A DNA stretch of 64,000 nucleotides from Macrobrachium rosenbergii (GCF_040412425.1 NC_089782.1:27559780-27623779), one strand, 5' to 3'; positions 12,913 through 26,978 are shown, numbered from the stretch's first letter. The notes: generated by a model from the sequence alone, not told the origin. A program made the numbers and translations.

Positions 12913-13285
12913 AGTTTTCTGTAAAAGAAAACTATTGTGCCGGCTTTGTCTGTCCGTCCGCCCTCAGATCTTATAAACTACTGTGGCTAGAGGGCTGCAA
13001 ATTGGTCTGTTGATCATCCACCCTCCAATCATCAAACATATCAAATTGCAGCCCTCTAGTCTCAGTAGTTTTGATTTTATTTAAGTTTAAAGTTAGCCAT
13101 AATCGTGCTTCTGGCAACGCAACAACACAGGCCACCACGGCCTGCTGGGAGTTTTATGGGCCGCGGCTCATACAGCATTATACCGAGACCGCCGAAAGAT
13201 AGATCTATTTTCGGTGGCTTTGATTATACGCTGTACAGAAAACTCGATTGCTCCGAAGAAATTTCGGCGCATTTTTTACTTGTTT
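12913..13285 (+). mobile_element. Multi-hairpin dispersed element, most complete copy (MITE-like or structured non-coding repeat)
   Basis: At least four inverted repeats lie in series. AGTTTTCT at 12913-12920 pairs with AGAAAACT at 12926-12933. A long stem at 12975-13016 pairs with 13026-13071 (arms about 42 bp, few mismatches, containing CTAGAGGGCTGCAA and TTGCAGCCCTCTAG). CCGCCGAAA at 13185-13193 pairs with TTTTCGGTGG around a central AGATCT. CCGAA pairs with TTCGG at about 13253-13267. AGTTTTCTGTA at the left recurs inverted as TACAGAAAACT at 13234-13244, like short terminal inverted repeats. No transposase is encoded. Two decayed relatives lie 1.3-1.6 kb upstream. I recall closely similar sequence as common in decapod genomes, but could not search. 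Confidence 0.75.
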
Positions 13286-14430
13286 ATAATAGTATGCAGT
13301 ACACTTTAAGATATGCAGAGTATGTTGTGTCAAAACCAGTACCTTACCAAGTGACCACCACTGTCGTGGCAATTCTTCGAAAACCTTTCTATGTGTCATT
13401 TAAGTGAGTCATGGTAACGTAGGAAGTTCGTTTGTTTGTAAAGTCGCTATTAGCCAGAGATATAAGAAGTTTAGCAGATATCCTAATTAGTACAAAATTG
13501 GTATGATAATTATTTTAAAGAATTATTTGAAAAATTATCGAAACTCGGTTGTAACAGTAATTCCTTAACAAACTCTACTGTCCTGAGTTCTTTAATAAGT
13601 CGTTCAAGAGGCAGAAGAAAGATGCGAGGTCATGGAGGCTCATGAAAATGAAAATGCTGTCTAATATTTGTCCGAATTGGTGATCGAGTCAACAAAATGT
13701 CTTGTGAGAACGGGCCAGGTTGCCATATAAGGCGGCGTTGCGCGAGCTAGCCAGCATTATGAAAGACCTCAAGTCCTACTGCTTGACAGAGGCTGCTGTT
13801 TTCAGTCATGATTGCTTACTGTATGCCCGGAGAGTGTGCGTATTAATGCCACTCACAGTGAGAGAATATAACGAGGCGTCGAGTAAGAAGCAGGTTCAAG
13901 GTAATCTAATTTATGGGCACAGAATCTCTTGACAGGTCAAGAACTCATGCGAGCGGAAAAGTAGCATTTAGCATAAAAGGAAAACAGAATGGTTAACAAT
14001 TCTGTATACAAATTAGGAAGAGATTTCAAATACATATGGTTGGAAAGCTTGCAATGCCTTACATACATTAGTAATTACAGTTCTGACAAGGACTTAATGT
14101 TTCTTCTGAAAACTGCATAAAAGATCGTTTGAATCAGGAGCGCTGGATCTGTGTTCCCTGAGAGTCTCGGTGCGTCATGCAGATTTTGTTTTGAAGCGAG
14201 GATGGCCTGAGAGTCCCCGGCGACAGATCTGGACCTCACAAGAAAATGGGCGGCCAGGATGAGAGGATTTCGGAAAAGAGAGATCCTGCAGTGTGGATGT
14301 GTTTTAAAAGGCCTTTTAATGATACTATACCTGCCCATCATCACTCAAAATGATACCAAATGACCAAAACAAAGTTCTGAAACTTCATGGCTTCCGATTC
14401 CTCTCAAAAGAGGAAGGCAGATTTCTGGTA
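13286..14430. other. Long stretch without repeats or recognised gene
   Basis: Mixed composition. Three short open frames (13205-13399 minus, 13720-13932 plus, 14075-14344 minus) have no recognisable motif. With no SSR for more than 1 kb this is one of the more ordinary stretches. A transcript search would be the way to find an exon here. Confidence 0.4.
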
Positions 14431-14439
14431 GAATGGAAA

Positions 14440-14735
14440 GCGTGGGAGGGGGTTGGGGCAGGGGGCTGGGTGGCGGAGGTTGCTTACGAAAGAGGAGAGA
14501 GACAAAGAGAGCGATAATTGCCACGTTCGGAAAATAAGAGGAAATCATTCAAAATAATGCCTGCAGTTTGGTCGCGGGTTTTTTTTTTTTTATTATTATT
14601 TTCGCACAACGACCGAAGGAGAATAAACGTTAAGAAATTGGAGAAGTTTCGGTGGTTAGGTTCAATTAGGTTTGTGGGGGTGGGGAGGGAGGAAGGGAGG
14701 GTTTTTTTGGTGGGGTTGGGGGAAGGAAATAGTGA
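14440..14735 (+). other. G-rich patches with G-quadruplex potential
   Basis: G runs cluster at about 14441-14478 (GGGAGGGGGTTGGGG, GGGGGCTGGG) and 14674-14728 (GGGGGTGGGGAGGGAGG, GGGAGGG, GGGGTTGGGGG). Confidence 0.65.
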
Positions 14736-14818
14736 CAATAGTGATATCCAGTTCTAATAAACCTGAAGAAAATTTTTGTTTTTCAAGATTTTTTGTTGGC
14801 GTATTTATCTGGAAAAGT

Positions 14819-14839
14819 TTTTTTTTTTTTTTTTTTTTT
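14819..14839. repeat. Poly(T) run
   Basis: Twenty-one T; no retroposon head is recognised nearby. Confidence 0.85.
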
Positions 14840-14949
14840 ATGCCACTTCTCCATTGGCTGTGATCACTTTTTCTTTCATATAAAGTAGGATGATCTTTTA
14901 CGTTCGATATTAGTTCCCTTCATGTTCATATGCTCATAAACATACGCAC

Positions 14950-16612
<1,663 letters not shown>

Positions 16613-16670
16613 TTCTTCTTCTTCTTCTTCTTCTTCTTCTTCTTCTTCTTCTTCTTCTTCTTCTTCTTTC

Positions 16671-16735
<65 letters not shown>
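16613..16735. repeat. Compound (CTT)n-(ATT)n microsatellite
   Basis: About 19 CTT units pass into about 21 ATT units. The switch is a single base change in the trinucleotide. The same combination recurs at 39115-39223. Confidence 0.97.
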
Positions 16736-17763
<1,028 letters not shown>

Positions 17764-18334
17764 AAACAATAATATTGTAATTATATACACAAATAATCAT
17801 TGAAATTATAAGTAGTAGAGAAGAATAGGGCAACGGAAGGTTAAGTCAACCATTCACACTTTGCAATATGAAAGTAAACGTTTGCACACAAACATGCACA
17901 TACCAAGATCGATCACTGGAAAGGAAAACGACTTAACCTTTTCCTGAAAAACAGCTATTGAATCTCTGTTGAAGTGAATTATGTACCTGATCGTCAGTCG
18001 GTTATCGAGTATCAGGCACGCAGACAGTTGATAGAAATGCTTCATGAAGACATTACCGGAGTAAATAAATAAAAAAAGGATGTCAAATATTCCCAGCATA
18101 TATAAAAAGATCGTGACGTCATTGTTCTGATGTTTGCTTTAGAGGGGAAAATGAATGTTTTGGGGAGAAATGATACTAAACGTGAAAAGAGGGATAACGT
18201 GTGCAGAAAAGCAAGGAGGGAAAAATATAAAGATTGTGGTTACAGATAAAAGAAAAAGAAAAACACGTACTGGAAAAAGAAGTGGGGCAGAAAAAGTGCG
18301 CTTCAGCACTTTAGGTAGAAAAATTCTGCCCCTG

Positions 18335-18336
<2 letters not shown>
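17764..18336. other. No recognised feature
   Basis: Mixed, purine-rich towards the right end. Confidence 0.4.

Positions 18337-18389
<53 letters not shown>
18337..18389. repeat. (GA)n microsatellite
   Basis: About 26 GA units. Confidence 0.98.
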
Positions 18390-18390
<1 letters not shown>

Positions 18391-18890
18391 TCTCCCAAGA
18401 GTGAGGGAGAGCAAGTTAACATGACAGTTTCATATGACCATTAATTGTGAAAAATATATATGCTCTTGTATAATTTAATTCCGGGTGGGACCAGCGTGTT
18501 TAATACATCACGAAAAATCATAATATGTTTTTCCCCTTTTTAGGAAATTTACTGCATATTTTAGGTAGGAGAAACATAATTATATTAAATTGCATATTTG
18601 AATTAAGCGCCAGTGGCTGCCCAATGAAGGCTAGTGATTCAGAAAACATGTTCATGTCGAAATGAAAAATAACCATAATGATTCACCAAATTTTGATCTT
18701 CCTTACAGCAGTTTTATTATAATAATTGTACGATTGTTTTTATTATCATATGCGTTCCCTCAAAGGGTACCCAAGCTCTGTTATAAAAATGAAGTGAATT
18801 GAATGGTTTTCTTAACATTTGTGAATTTCTTCCATCCACAAAGATAAAGATATTGAAGATTTTATAAATGATTTACTCAGCAACAACTAC
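18390..18890. other. No recognised feature
   Basis: AT-rich DNA. Confidence 0.4.

Positions 18891-18956
<66 letters not shown>
18891..18956. repeat. (AAT)n microsatellite
   Basis: About 22 AAT units. Confidence 0.98.
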
Positions 18957-19303
18957 TACTGATAGATATCTTGCGGTTGGTTTTGATATTCTTCATTTAA
19001 ACGTTGGTCTCTGGTCCTGGGAAGGTAGGAATAGCTCTGCACATGAATCCTGTCTGTAGGTTATACTATTTATTAAAAAGTTATTCATAATGATGGCTCT
19101 AGAATAAAAAATCAAAAGTGAAACTGTATTTGACAACCATCCGTGCCTGGACAACTGACTTGACCTGATAAGTAGAAATAATATGTGGTCTGATGAAGGT
19201 TTTCCATTTTAAGTGAAGAATAATTAATTAACTTTTTTTTTAACAAAAACTATGATAGATTTATAGATGACGTAAAACAGATTTTTGTGCGCAAGATCCC
19301 TTG

Positions 19304-19304
<1 letters not shown>
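18957..19304. other. No recognised feature
   Basis: Spacer between two (AAT)n arrays. It shows no palindrome like those between the (ATT)n arrays at 39 and 50 kb. Confidence 0.4.

Positions 19305-19356
<52 letters not shown>
19305..19356. repeat. (AAT)n microsatellite
   Basis: About 17 units. Confidence 0.97.
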
Positions 19357-19357
<1 letters not shown>

Positions 19358-19496
19358 CATCATCATTCTTGCTCGTTTCCAAATTACATATTTTAGTCTA
19401 CACTCCTATTAACAGTAAATTATTGTTCCCTTTGCAAGATATACACTTAATATTTAAGAGTCTCAGTATGAGTTTTTGCAGAAGCAGTGAGACTGT

Positions 19497-19499
<3 letters not shown>

Positions 19500-19542
<43 letters not shown>
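19500..19542. repeat. (GA)n microsatellite
   Basis: About 21 units. Confidence 0.97.
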
Positions 19543-19547
<5 letters not shown>

Positions 19548-19655
19548 TGGCCTGTCCTCCCGCCAATAGACCACACTTTGGTCTAGTTTTAAACCTTTTC
19601 CCCACTCGTTCAACACCTTTGCCATTTCACACATCGTTAACTCCTGTACACTTGT

Positions 19656-19656
<1 letters not shown>

Positions 19657-19713
<57 letters not shown>
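19657..19713. repeat. (GT)n microsatellite
   Basis: About 28 units. Confidence 0.98.
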
Positions 19714-19714
<1 letters not shown>

Positions 19715-20340
19715 CCTCTTGCAGGCCTCCGAGTTTCAACGACGCAAAGGTTTTTTCTCTTCATCTTTTTTCCCGTTTTTTCCTTGTCATCAGGACCCTC
19801 TACCCATATCGATTCTTTTCCTGTATCTCTCTTTCTCTCTACGATTATATATATATATGTATATATATACACAACTATATATATGTGTGTATGAATGTAT
19901 GTATGTATATATGTAGGGTTTACATGTATTTATTTACACCTATAATGGCACGCTAATTAGTCCTATAAATATGTCTATATTCGTAAGTGGACTATGCCAT
20001 GCAAATATATCTTTGCTTACTTGAATAAGAAAGTTATTAATCTAATTCAGAATTAGTGTTATTTAGTATGACGTAACTCTCGGCATATCATCCCGTGGTG
20101 CTCAATAGAAAACATTGTGCCAAAAAAAGTCATTGATTTCTGCTCAATTTATCACTTGCTTATTCTGCAGCTCTCTGCTCCCAGAAAATGATGGATTACT
20201 TCTAAACGACTACTGCAACAAAAAGCACAAAAGGAAAAAAAAAAAGACAAAATAATGTCGAAGAAATTAAATGATGTTTCTTTTTTACATTTCCTTAATC
20301 TCGTTCCGCTCCGAAAGAAGGAACCCAAAGAGGAGGTTTC
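19714..20340. other. No recognised feature
   Basis: Contains short AT and GTAT runs at 19849-19912. No supported frame. Confidence 0.4.
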
Positions 20341-20342
20341 TC

Positions 20343-20378
<36 letters not shown>
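20341..20378. repeat. (CT)n microsatellite
   Basis: Interrupted CT tract. Confidence 0.94.
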
Positions 20379-20381
<3 letters not shown>

Positions 20382-20433
20382 ATCAAGCCCTGGAATTAAA
20401 GTGCGAGAAGGCAAGTCAATGTGACGCCAAACG

Positions 20434-20820
20434 AATGGTGGTTGGGGAAGGGATATTTGGTTGTCTGGTGGGTGCTGGATGTGGGTGGGTGGAGGTCCTG
20501 TTTCTAGAAAAGAGCTTGGAATGAGTTAGGGGAAAGTGGGTGTTTGTTTTGGGGGTGGTGGGAGGGGAGGGGAAAAGTCCCGTGAATTGGTTCATGTCTG
20601 GGGAAATCACAGTCACACGTTCTATTTTACACCTGCATGTGTTTTAAGGGATAGTCTCTCTGAAGTAGACAGACCAGGGGAAAAATGGAGCGCAGACTTA
20701 TTATATGGTCAGACTTGCGCGGGAAGAGGAGGAGGGGGAGGATGATTGCGGGGAGCTGAGGGAGGAGGTTAAAGTAGCGAAAAGAGGAAGAGTGGAGTGA
20801 GGGGGGGAGGGGGAGGGCGT
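20434..20820 (+). other. G-rich island with G-quadruplex potential
   Basis: G runs cluster at 20530-20576 (GGGGGTGGTGGGAGGGG, GGGG), 20719-20770 and 20798-20819 (GGGGGGGAGGGGGAGGG). No coding frame with recognisable content. Confidence 0.65.
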
Positions 20821-20919
20821 CCGTCCGTCTGGACTAGAGCCAAGTTTCCACCAACAGCGGCTGCTACCAACACTATACGAGACGGCTGCCCTCACTCGTA
20901 GACCTATCACTGCAAACCT

Positions 20920-20921
<2 letters not shown>

Positions 20922-20960
<39 letters not shown>
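20922..20960. repeat. (CT)n microsatellite
   Basis: About 19 units. Confidence 0.97.
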
Positions 20961-20962
<2 letters not shown>

Positions 20963-22500
20963 CTTTGGGTTACGAATTGGCGTCCTTTTCAACCTCTTCC
21001 TCCCCCCCCCCCCATCGTCTTTATTTCATCTGTATGAAAACGAACTAAATTTACTCTTTCCTGGAGTTGATTTTATGGCTGGATTCCCTCGCCGACCTCC
21101 TTTTGTTGTGGTCAGCCCTCCTCCTCCTCCTCCTTCCTCCTCCTTCCTCTCTTTCTTTCTTCCTTCCTCTGTGTCATTTTTCGTTATGGAACAGAAGGGA
21201 GAAATGAAGGCTAACTCCTTCGTCAGCCAGTCACCGAAACAGGACTATAAGGAAGCTACGAATTTCATTGCAGTGGCAGCATTAGCGGTGCTATAGTCTA
21301 TTTTTGGGAAATGACGGAAATGGTTCTTCAATATGACTTGACTTCTTTGAGACTGAATTCAGACTGGATTAATGTTGGATATTCTCGAGAAACCAGCGCA
21401 TAGACATACGCATGCATGCACTCATATATAGGCCTATATGTATGTGTGCTGTTTTATATTATATATATATATATACATAAGCACACACACACACATATAT
21501 ATATATATATACACAGACAATTATCATCGGCGATTAATTCTTTTTATTTGAATCTCACTTTGTCACTGAGTATTGTGATAAAACGTCAGAATGGCTTAGA
21601 AGGCATTGCATTAAAATACCAGTTTAAACTGCATAGGAACAGCAATACTGAATTTTTAAAAAAATGATACCGGTCTATATCTCCGGACGGACCACTTCCC
21701 AGATACCGAGGATTATAGGATTATCAGAGATTATGAATATTCATGGGTCGTTTCTCACCGAGTAGAATTATTAATCGTATTTATGACATGCTATAAAATT
21801 TTAGCATAAACGCCAAGCGCAAACGGTGTTCTCTTACGTGAATAATATTCATGCTCGGTCTCAGTGGGTGGTTACGCAGTTGGCTAGTTTGTAGAAAAAT
21901 GCAAAAATATTTTAAATGGTTTTTAATGAAACAAAGTTCATTTGGTTCATAAAGCTCAGTATAATGTGTGTATTTGTAGGTCTGAGTTTCTGTCTTGGCT
22001 TGCTTTCGTCAAATTCTGATGTCAGGGTAGACACTAGGCTTATGACAAAGAGTTTTTCCATAAATTTCCTTCCTACGCTTCACGTCAGAATACAAATGGT
22101 TTTCGACTTTTTTTTAAAAAGCTTATAATTGAATTACATATGCGTTTAGACTTAGGAATCCAATAAATGAAGCAATTGGTGTAAATATATGGTGTTTGCA
22201 CCACTTACAAGAAGACTTCATTACAAGAAGACTTCATTATCATTAGCAATGATCTGATGTTCTGCTGTATATGAATAGAAAGTAGGGCACTGAGCAAATA
22301 TGTATTTTTATCCTCCCTCAAGAAAAATCGGTGAATGAAAAGGCGGAACGCTTTCAGTGAATTTATAGTGAAAATTCCGTTTTCTATAACAATGCGCGCG
22401 CTGCATCCTCCCTTGTTTTCGTAAGCATGACAAACATTTCCTTTGCATTTTTTGGATCCCTTTAGAAAGCAGAGGTCTCAGTTTAACATGTTTCGTTGTC
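20961..22500. other. Long stretch, mostly repeat-poor
   Basis: A CCT and TTCC-rich patch lies at 21115-21175 and short AT/CA runs at 21450-21512. A 16-bp tandem pair (ACAAGAAGACTTCATT) sits at about 22208-22240. Short frames show no motif. No gene is supported. Confidence 0.45.
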
Positions 22501-22501
22501 A

Positions 22502-22531
22502 GTCCTCTCTCTTTCTCTCTTTTTCTCTCTC

Positions 22532-22575
<44 letters not shown>
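22502..22575. repeat. (CT)n facing (GA)n, a long inverted repeat
   Basis: A CT-rich run to about 22532 is followed immediately by GGAGAGAG and a GA tract. The two strands can fold on themselves with almost no loop. Confidence 0.9.
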
Positions 22576-22578
<3 letters not shown>

Positions 22579-22609
22579 TTACACAATTGCAGGAGTCCTC
22601 TCAGTTTTT

Positions 22610-22688
22610 TTTATTTAATTCAATAAAGTTTATCAAAATTAGTGATGTATACAGGACATAGTTCATGGTATAAGCCTCTCGCTTTCTC

Positions 22689-22730
<42 letters not shown>

Positions 22731-22800
22731 CTCATATACAAATAAAAAGTACTTTCGATTTTAATCATGCTTAGTGATATTTATAGGACAACCTCGTTGT
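22610..22800. repeat. Local duplication around the second CT/GA palindrome
   Basis: GTTTATCAAAATTAGTGATG and TACAGGACA at about 22629-22657 recur as diverged TTTTAATCATGCTTAGTGAT and TATAGGACA at about 22760-22790. Both follow a CT/GA palindrome (the second is at 22679-22728). Confidence 0.55.
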
Positions 22801-22986
22801 TTTTTTTATTTTTTTATTTTTCATAATTCCTTTATTCTCTGCTTGGACTTATATCGCAATTCCCGTTCATTCTCCAGCCGTCCTCTCCCATGGCAGATGA
22901 AGATCTGAGGAGGAAAAAGGACACAACTTGCCAATTACGGAAGAAAGTTTTGAGAGCAACTGGTGAAACTCCTTCAGTTGTCAATG

Positions 22987-22988
<2 letters not shown>

Positions 22989-23021
<33 letters not shown>
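22989..23021. repeat. (CT)n microsatellite
   Basis: About 16 units. Confidence 0.95.
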
Positions 23022-23024
<3 letters not shown>

Positions 23025-23102
23025 CCAGTTATTTAATAATTCTTTGCTTTCCCCCATCTTTAAGTATGATTGGGGAATTTGATAAAAATTGTGCGCCTAA
23101 GA

Positions 23103-23296
23103 TTTTTTTTTTTTTTTTTTTTTTTTGCTTCTGCGACCTATCGTAGCTGACTGATCACCAGATACATAGTTCACTCCTTAGTAAAATGTATTTATTGAAA
23201 CATGCCCTGATCACTTCTCCCTCGCTCGGAATTCGAACGCGGGATATCTAGCTAACGAAGCAAGTCCTTTTTCCGTACAGTACTAGAGCCAACAAT

Positions 23297-23297
<1 letters not shown>
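23103..23297 (-). mobile_element. tRNA-derived SINE with poly(A) tail
   Basis: Read on the minus strand, the head at about 23292-23274 has TGGCTCTAGTACTG, close to an RNA polymerase III A box. GCGTTCGAATTCC at 23240-23228 is a near-consensus B box about 40 bases downstream. The body carries CTAAGGAGTGAAC, GATCAGTCAGCTACGATAGG and GTCGCAG. It ends in a run of 24 A (plus-strand T at 23103-23126). The layout of head, body and tail is that of a SINE. The body words recur on the minus strand at about 63362-63520, so this is a family. A clear target-site duplication was not seen. Confidence 0.8.

Positions 23298-23299
<2 letters not shown>

Positions 23300-23370
<71 letters not shown>
23300..23370. 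repeat. (AT)n microsatellite
   Basis: Pure AT immediately beside the SINE head. Confidence 0.98.
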
Positions 23371-23375
<5 letters not shown>

Positions 23376-23735
23376 TTGATAACATCTCTGCAGAGGGAAA
23401 AGCATGCAGAGCTCTAAAAAAAATGCTTCTTAAAAATTAAAAGCATAAGTTGAAAGAAAACTATTAAAAGCATGCAAAAACCAGGCTGTTAGAAATTTTA
23501 TATATAGTATTATGGAAACTCCAAGTAGAGACAGGAATTATTAATACCGTACTCAAAAGTAAACGAATTTTGGGGGACGCGGACCGAACTGCTACTGAGG
23601 CCTTGACTAAAGGACCACAAATTTCGTATCCTAAAGAGGATATAAAAAACTTGATAGCAGTATACCCATAAAATAAAGAAAGGGTCCGTTTTCTTTGCAG
23701 ACGGCTTAGAAGATAGACTGAGCCCTCTCCTAACT
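23371..23735. other. No recognised feature
   Basis: A-rich DNA without supported frames. Confidence 0.4.
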
Positions 23736-23737
23736 GG

Positions 23738-23847
23738 GAATTCTATTCTATTTGTTTTGTGATTGGTAAACAGAGAGAGAATTCCGTTTGTTTTGTGATA
23801 TAGGTAAACACAGAGAGAGAGAGAATTCCGTTTGTTTTATGGTAGGT

Positions 23848-23860
<13 letters not shown>
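23738..23860. repeat. Minisatellite of about 43 bp, three units, running into (GA)n
   Basis: TTCCGTTTGTTTTGTGATA, GGTAAACA and GAGAGAGA are repeated three times. The (GA) segment inside each unit grows from unit to unit and ends in the long array. Confidence 0.85.

Positions 23861-23911
<51 letters not shown>
23852..23911. repeat. (GA)n microsatellite
   Basis: About 30 units; the terminal expansion of the preceding minisatellite. Confidence 0.98.
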
Positions 23912-23915
<4 letters not shown>

Positions 23916-25233
23916 GCCTGACTAGTGTCACATTGGGTTTAAATGACAGCTAGGGTTAAGAATAAGGGCACGTGGCTTGCAACACCTCATCCCTGTGAGC
24001 AATCCCGTCATCACTAACTTTATTCATATACTGACTTATAGAAGCTACAGTACAGAACCCGCAACATAAGTAAAATTATGTAATTGATAAAAAAAAAACA
24101 AGAACATCAAAACAAAGGAAGACTTTCACTAACAAACACAATGACGAGGATTAGCAGCAACTTGAAACGGCAAAAACAAAGAAACAAACAAGACGCGTCT
24201 CATTCTTGTACTACAAAACAAGGCCACACCCGCGCAAATAGTCCCAGCACACAAATTGTGATGTCGTAAACAACGAGAAACCGTTTCCCACGGCCTATAA
24301 AGCCGTATTCCTCTCGTATCGGCCTACTTTCCAAAGGAGGCCATCAATGCTTGGGCCTAGATATCGCTTTATGTCAGTATTATAGGCGAGTATGATAAGT
24401 AGGTGGCTCTAACGGTTTCCCATTCACGATTGGAGTGTCTGGTGATGTCATTATGTACTATAGTAGTACGTGTAGTGAGCTTGTTTACTGTGAGGAAGCC
24501 GTTACGAAGACCTTTACTGATATTGATGCTAGGTTTAACTCTGTTTTTAGCCGTCTGAGTGGTCGTTTTTTTTATTATAGTTTAGTGAATTCTGTTCTTT
24601 AATTATTCTGTTTTTAAATTTTGGTGGTAATTCAAATGGTAAAGAAATATCTTAATTAATTTTATTAATTGTATTTTTAGCGATTCAGCAGCATATTATA
24701 ATGATTATGGTAAAATTTGGGGATAATTCTGTACATAGAGATATAGGCCTGTCTACTAACCTTCACTACAAGTTTTCGTTAATTTCTCAGTAAATTTAAA
24801 TATATTGAATGATAATTTGCATATTTTGCTAAGTTTTTGGTGTCAGTCTCGTTAAAAATGTTAGAGTCTAACGTAAACTCTGCTCACATTGTTTACGTTG
24901 ACGGAGGTTCTCCGTCAGCGTAAACAAGAAAATCAGTCTAACAAGAGGAAAGATAAGCATCGTTTATCAAAGCAGTGGAGGAGAGTCACGAATGTCAAGA
25001 GAAGAAAGATTCCGAACCGGTGCTTGCGACTTCGGGAGTTTCTTATCTCTTAGAGCGAAGGCTTTTCATGGAGGAGAGTTAAGACGCCGCGCACAGTTTC
25101 GGACACAGACTCCGCCAGTATGCGTCTTATCCTACGGCCCCGCTATAAAGTTGCTTATGGGCATTACATTGTACGCGCTGGAATAGTAAAAGATTACAGT
25201 GAAAGAGGAATTGGTTTCCTTTGTATGTAAGGA

Positions 25234-25234
<1 letters not shown>
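23912..25234. other. Long repeat-poor stretch
   Basis: Short frames at 24084-24269 and 24992-25186 have no motif. A hairpin at 24891-24925 is listed separately. Composition is mixed, with a GC-richer block at about 24990-25150. Confidence 0.4.
24891..24925. other. Strong hairpin
   Basis: GTTTACGTTGACGGA pairs with TCCGTCAGCGTAAAC (one mismatch in 15) across a 5-base loop. It is isolated in otherwise unstructured DNA, with no T run after it. Confidence 0.75.

Positions 25235-25288
<54 letters not shown>
25235..25288. repeat. (CT)n microsatellite
   Basis: About 27 units. Confidence 0.97.
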
Positions 25289-25290
<2 letters not shown>

Positions 25291-25343
25291 CGAATTTGGA
25301 GAGACTGATTAAAAGTCATTTTAAAAGCTTGTTAAGTTTGCTT

Positions 25344-25347
<4 letters not shown>

Positions 25348-25433
<86 letters not shown>
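25348..25433. repeat. Compound (CT)n-(CA)n microsatellite
   Basis: CT with CACT interruptions, then CA from about 25406. Confidence 0.97.
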
Positions 25434-25437
<4 letters not shown>

Positions 25438-25728
25438 TGACTAAGCGTTGGTCCTGTTGAGAATAAAGAACGAAAGAGAAAGTGTCAATACAACTGAAGA
25501 AATGTGTCCACTTACCTTTCTAACTTTCAGACTTTCTTCTTTAATTGCTAAGTTGTGATCCTTCCCTCCCCCACCCATTTATCAGGGGAAAGGAAAGCGT
25601 AGGTCCTGCACGAAGAGGAAATTGGAGTCTAATCCTTCTAAAGCGATAAATCAAAGGCCAGAAGTGAAGATGAAGAAACAAGGAAAATATATGAGGAGGG
25701 TCTGTGAAAAATATTGATTGCTTGTCGT

Positions 25729-25729
<1 letters not shown>
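25434..25729. other. No recognised feature
   Basis: Mixed DNA. Confidence 0.4.
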
Positions 25730-25777
<48 letters not shown>

Positions 25778-25793
25778 GAGAGAGAGAGAGAGG
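25730..25793. repeat. (GA)n microsatellite with AGGAGA interruptions
   Basis: GA array with two evenly spaced GG interruptions, the start of a higher-order repeat. Confidence 0.95.
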
Positions 25794-25940
25794 CGGGGAT
25801 CTAAAAGATTCTGTTTTCCAAAGCATGTATTTTTATTTTCTTTACTCAATTCATGAACAACATAACAATAAGTATCAGCCGTACTTCATGGTAATACAAT
25901 GAAATATTCCTTTGATACAGTGATAACAATTTATTGATAA

Positions 25941-25942
<2 letters not shown>

Positions 25943-26031
<89 letters not shown>

Positions 26032-26046
26032 GTGTGTGTGTGTGTA
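25943..26046. repeat. Compound (AT)n-(GT)n microsatellite
   Basis: AT to about 26031, then a short GT run. Confidence 0.96.
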
Positions 26047-26722
26047 TATGTATATCATGTACATGTGTGTGTATGTATGTTTGTACGCTTTTAGGAAACC
26101 TGTCAGAACATAAAACAGTTTTTCTAAAATATTTGTGGTGACTGTGATACAATTGTACTATGTCACAGTACATTAAAAATAGTTTTATATTCATGCAAAC
26201 AAATAACCTAGTGCACTTTATCTTAGTGCTTTGTAATTTATTATTTAAAACGACAAATGTTATAATGACTGAATGTCATATTATGAACTCATACCAATAC
26301 AGAAACAAAACACAATCTTATGTTTACTTGGTAATTAATTCCTCGAGTAATCTCTTCCTTTCTCTGGCAGCTGAAAAGATTCTCTGTTGCACACGGACGA
26401 GTAAACATTGTTTGCAACCGCGCACTGTTGCAAGAACTTTGCAACAAAAGCAACAGCAAGCGTAAACAACAAACAAAGTCAGCAGTCCAAAGAACGACAG
26501 AGGCAGCCTGGGTGTACGATATGCAGAGAAGGTAGGCTAATCAAGTTCTGGCCTCACGAAAGGTTGGCTGTTTTTGTGAAAGGAACCAGGTCAGGAATTT
26601 CGCACTCGCGCGCGGGAAGACTTTGCCATAATTTGCAGTTTTATTTAGTTTTGTCATGCATCGTTCGTCTGCTGTCAGTGGCTAGTATTATTTATTTATC
26701 TACTAGCTATCACTCTATCTAA
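26047..26722. other. Repeat-poor stretch
   Basis: Two open frames of about 100 codons (26160-26465, 26408-26722, plus) have no recognisable motif. A CAACA-rich patch lies at 26440-26480. No gene is supported. Confidence 0.4.
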
Positions 26723-26790
26723 TTGATATATATATATAATATAATATATATATATAATATATATATATATATAATATATATATATATACA
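26723..26790. repeat. Interrupted (AT)n
   Basis: AT with regularly spaced TAATAT slips. Confidence 0.93.
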
Positions 26791-26978
26791 TAACTCGAAT
26801 TTACTTTCTTTATTGCAGTATCGTCGTTATAAATTCTTATCTTACCTAATCTTATTTTTTTATGACAAATATCTTGAATCTTTTCCAAGTTTCTTAGTCT
26901 TTTATGTCTCATTCTTTAATCGTGACGCCTCTGCTTTTGTTTCTCGTTCTTTCCAAGATTTTTTTTCATAATGCTCCC

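Noticed and set aside
13105..13407. 100-codon plus-strand frame containing GRGSYSIIPRP
   Set aside because: It lies mostly inside the multi-hairpin dispersed element; the frame is a by-product of that repeat.
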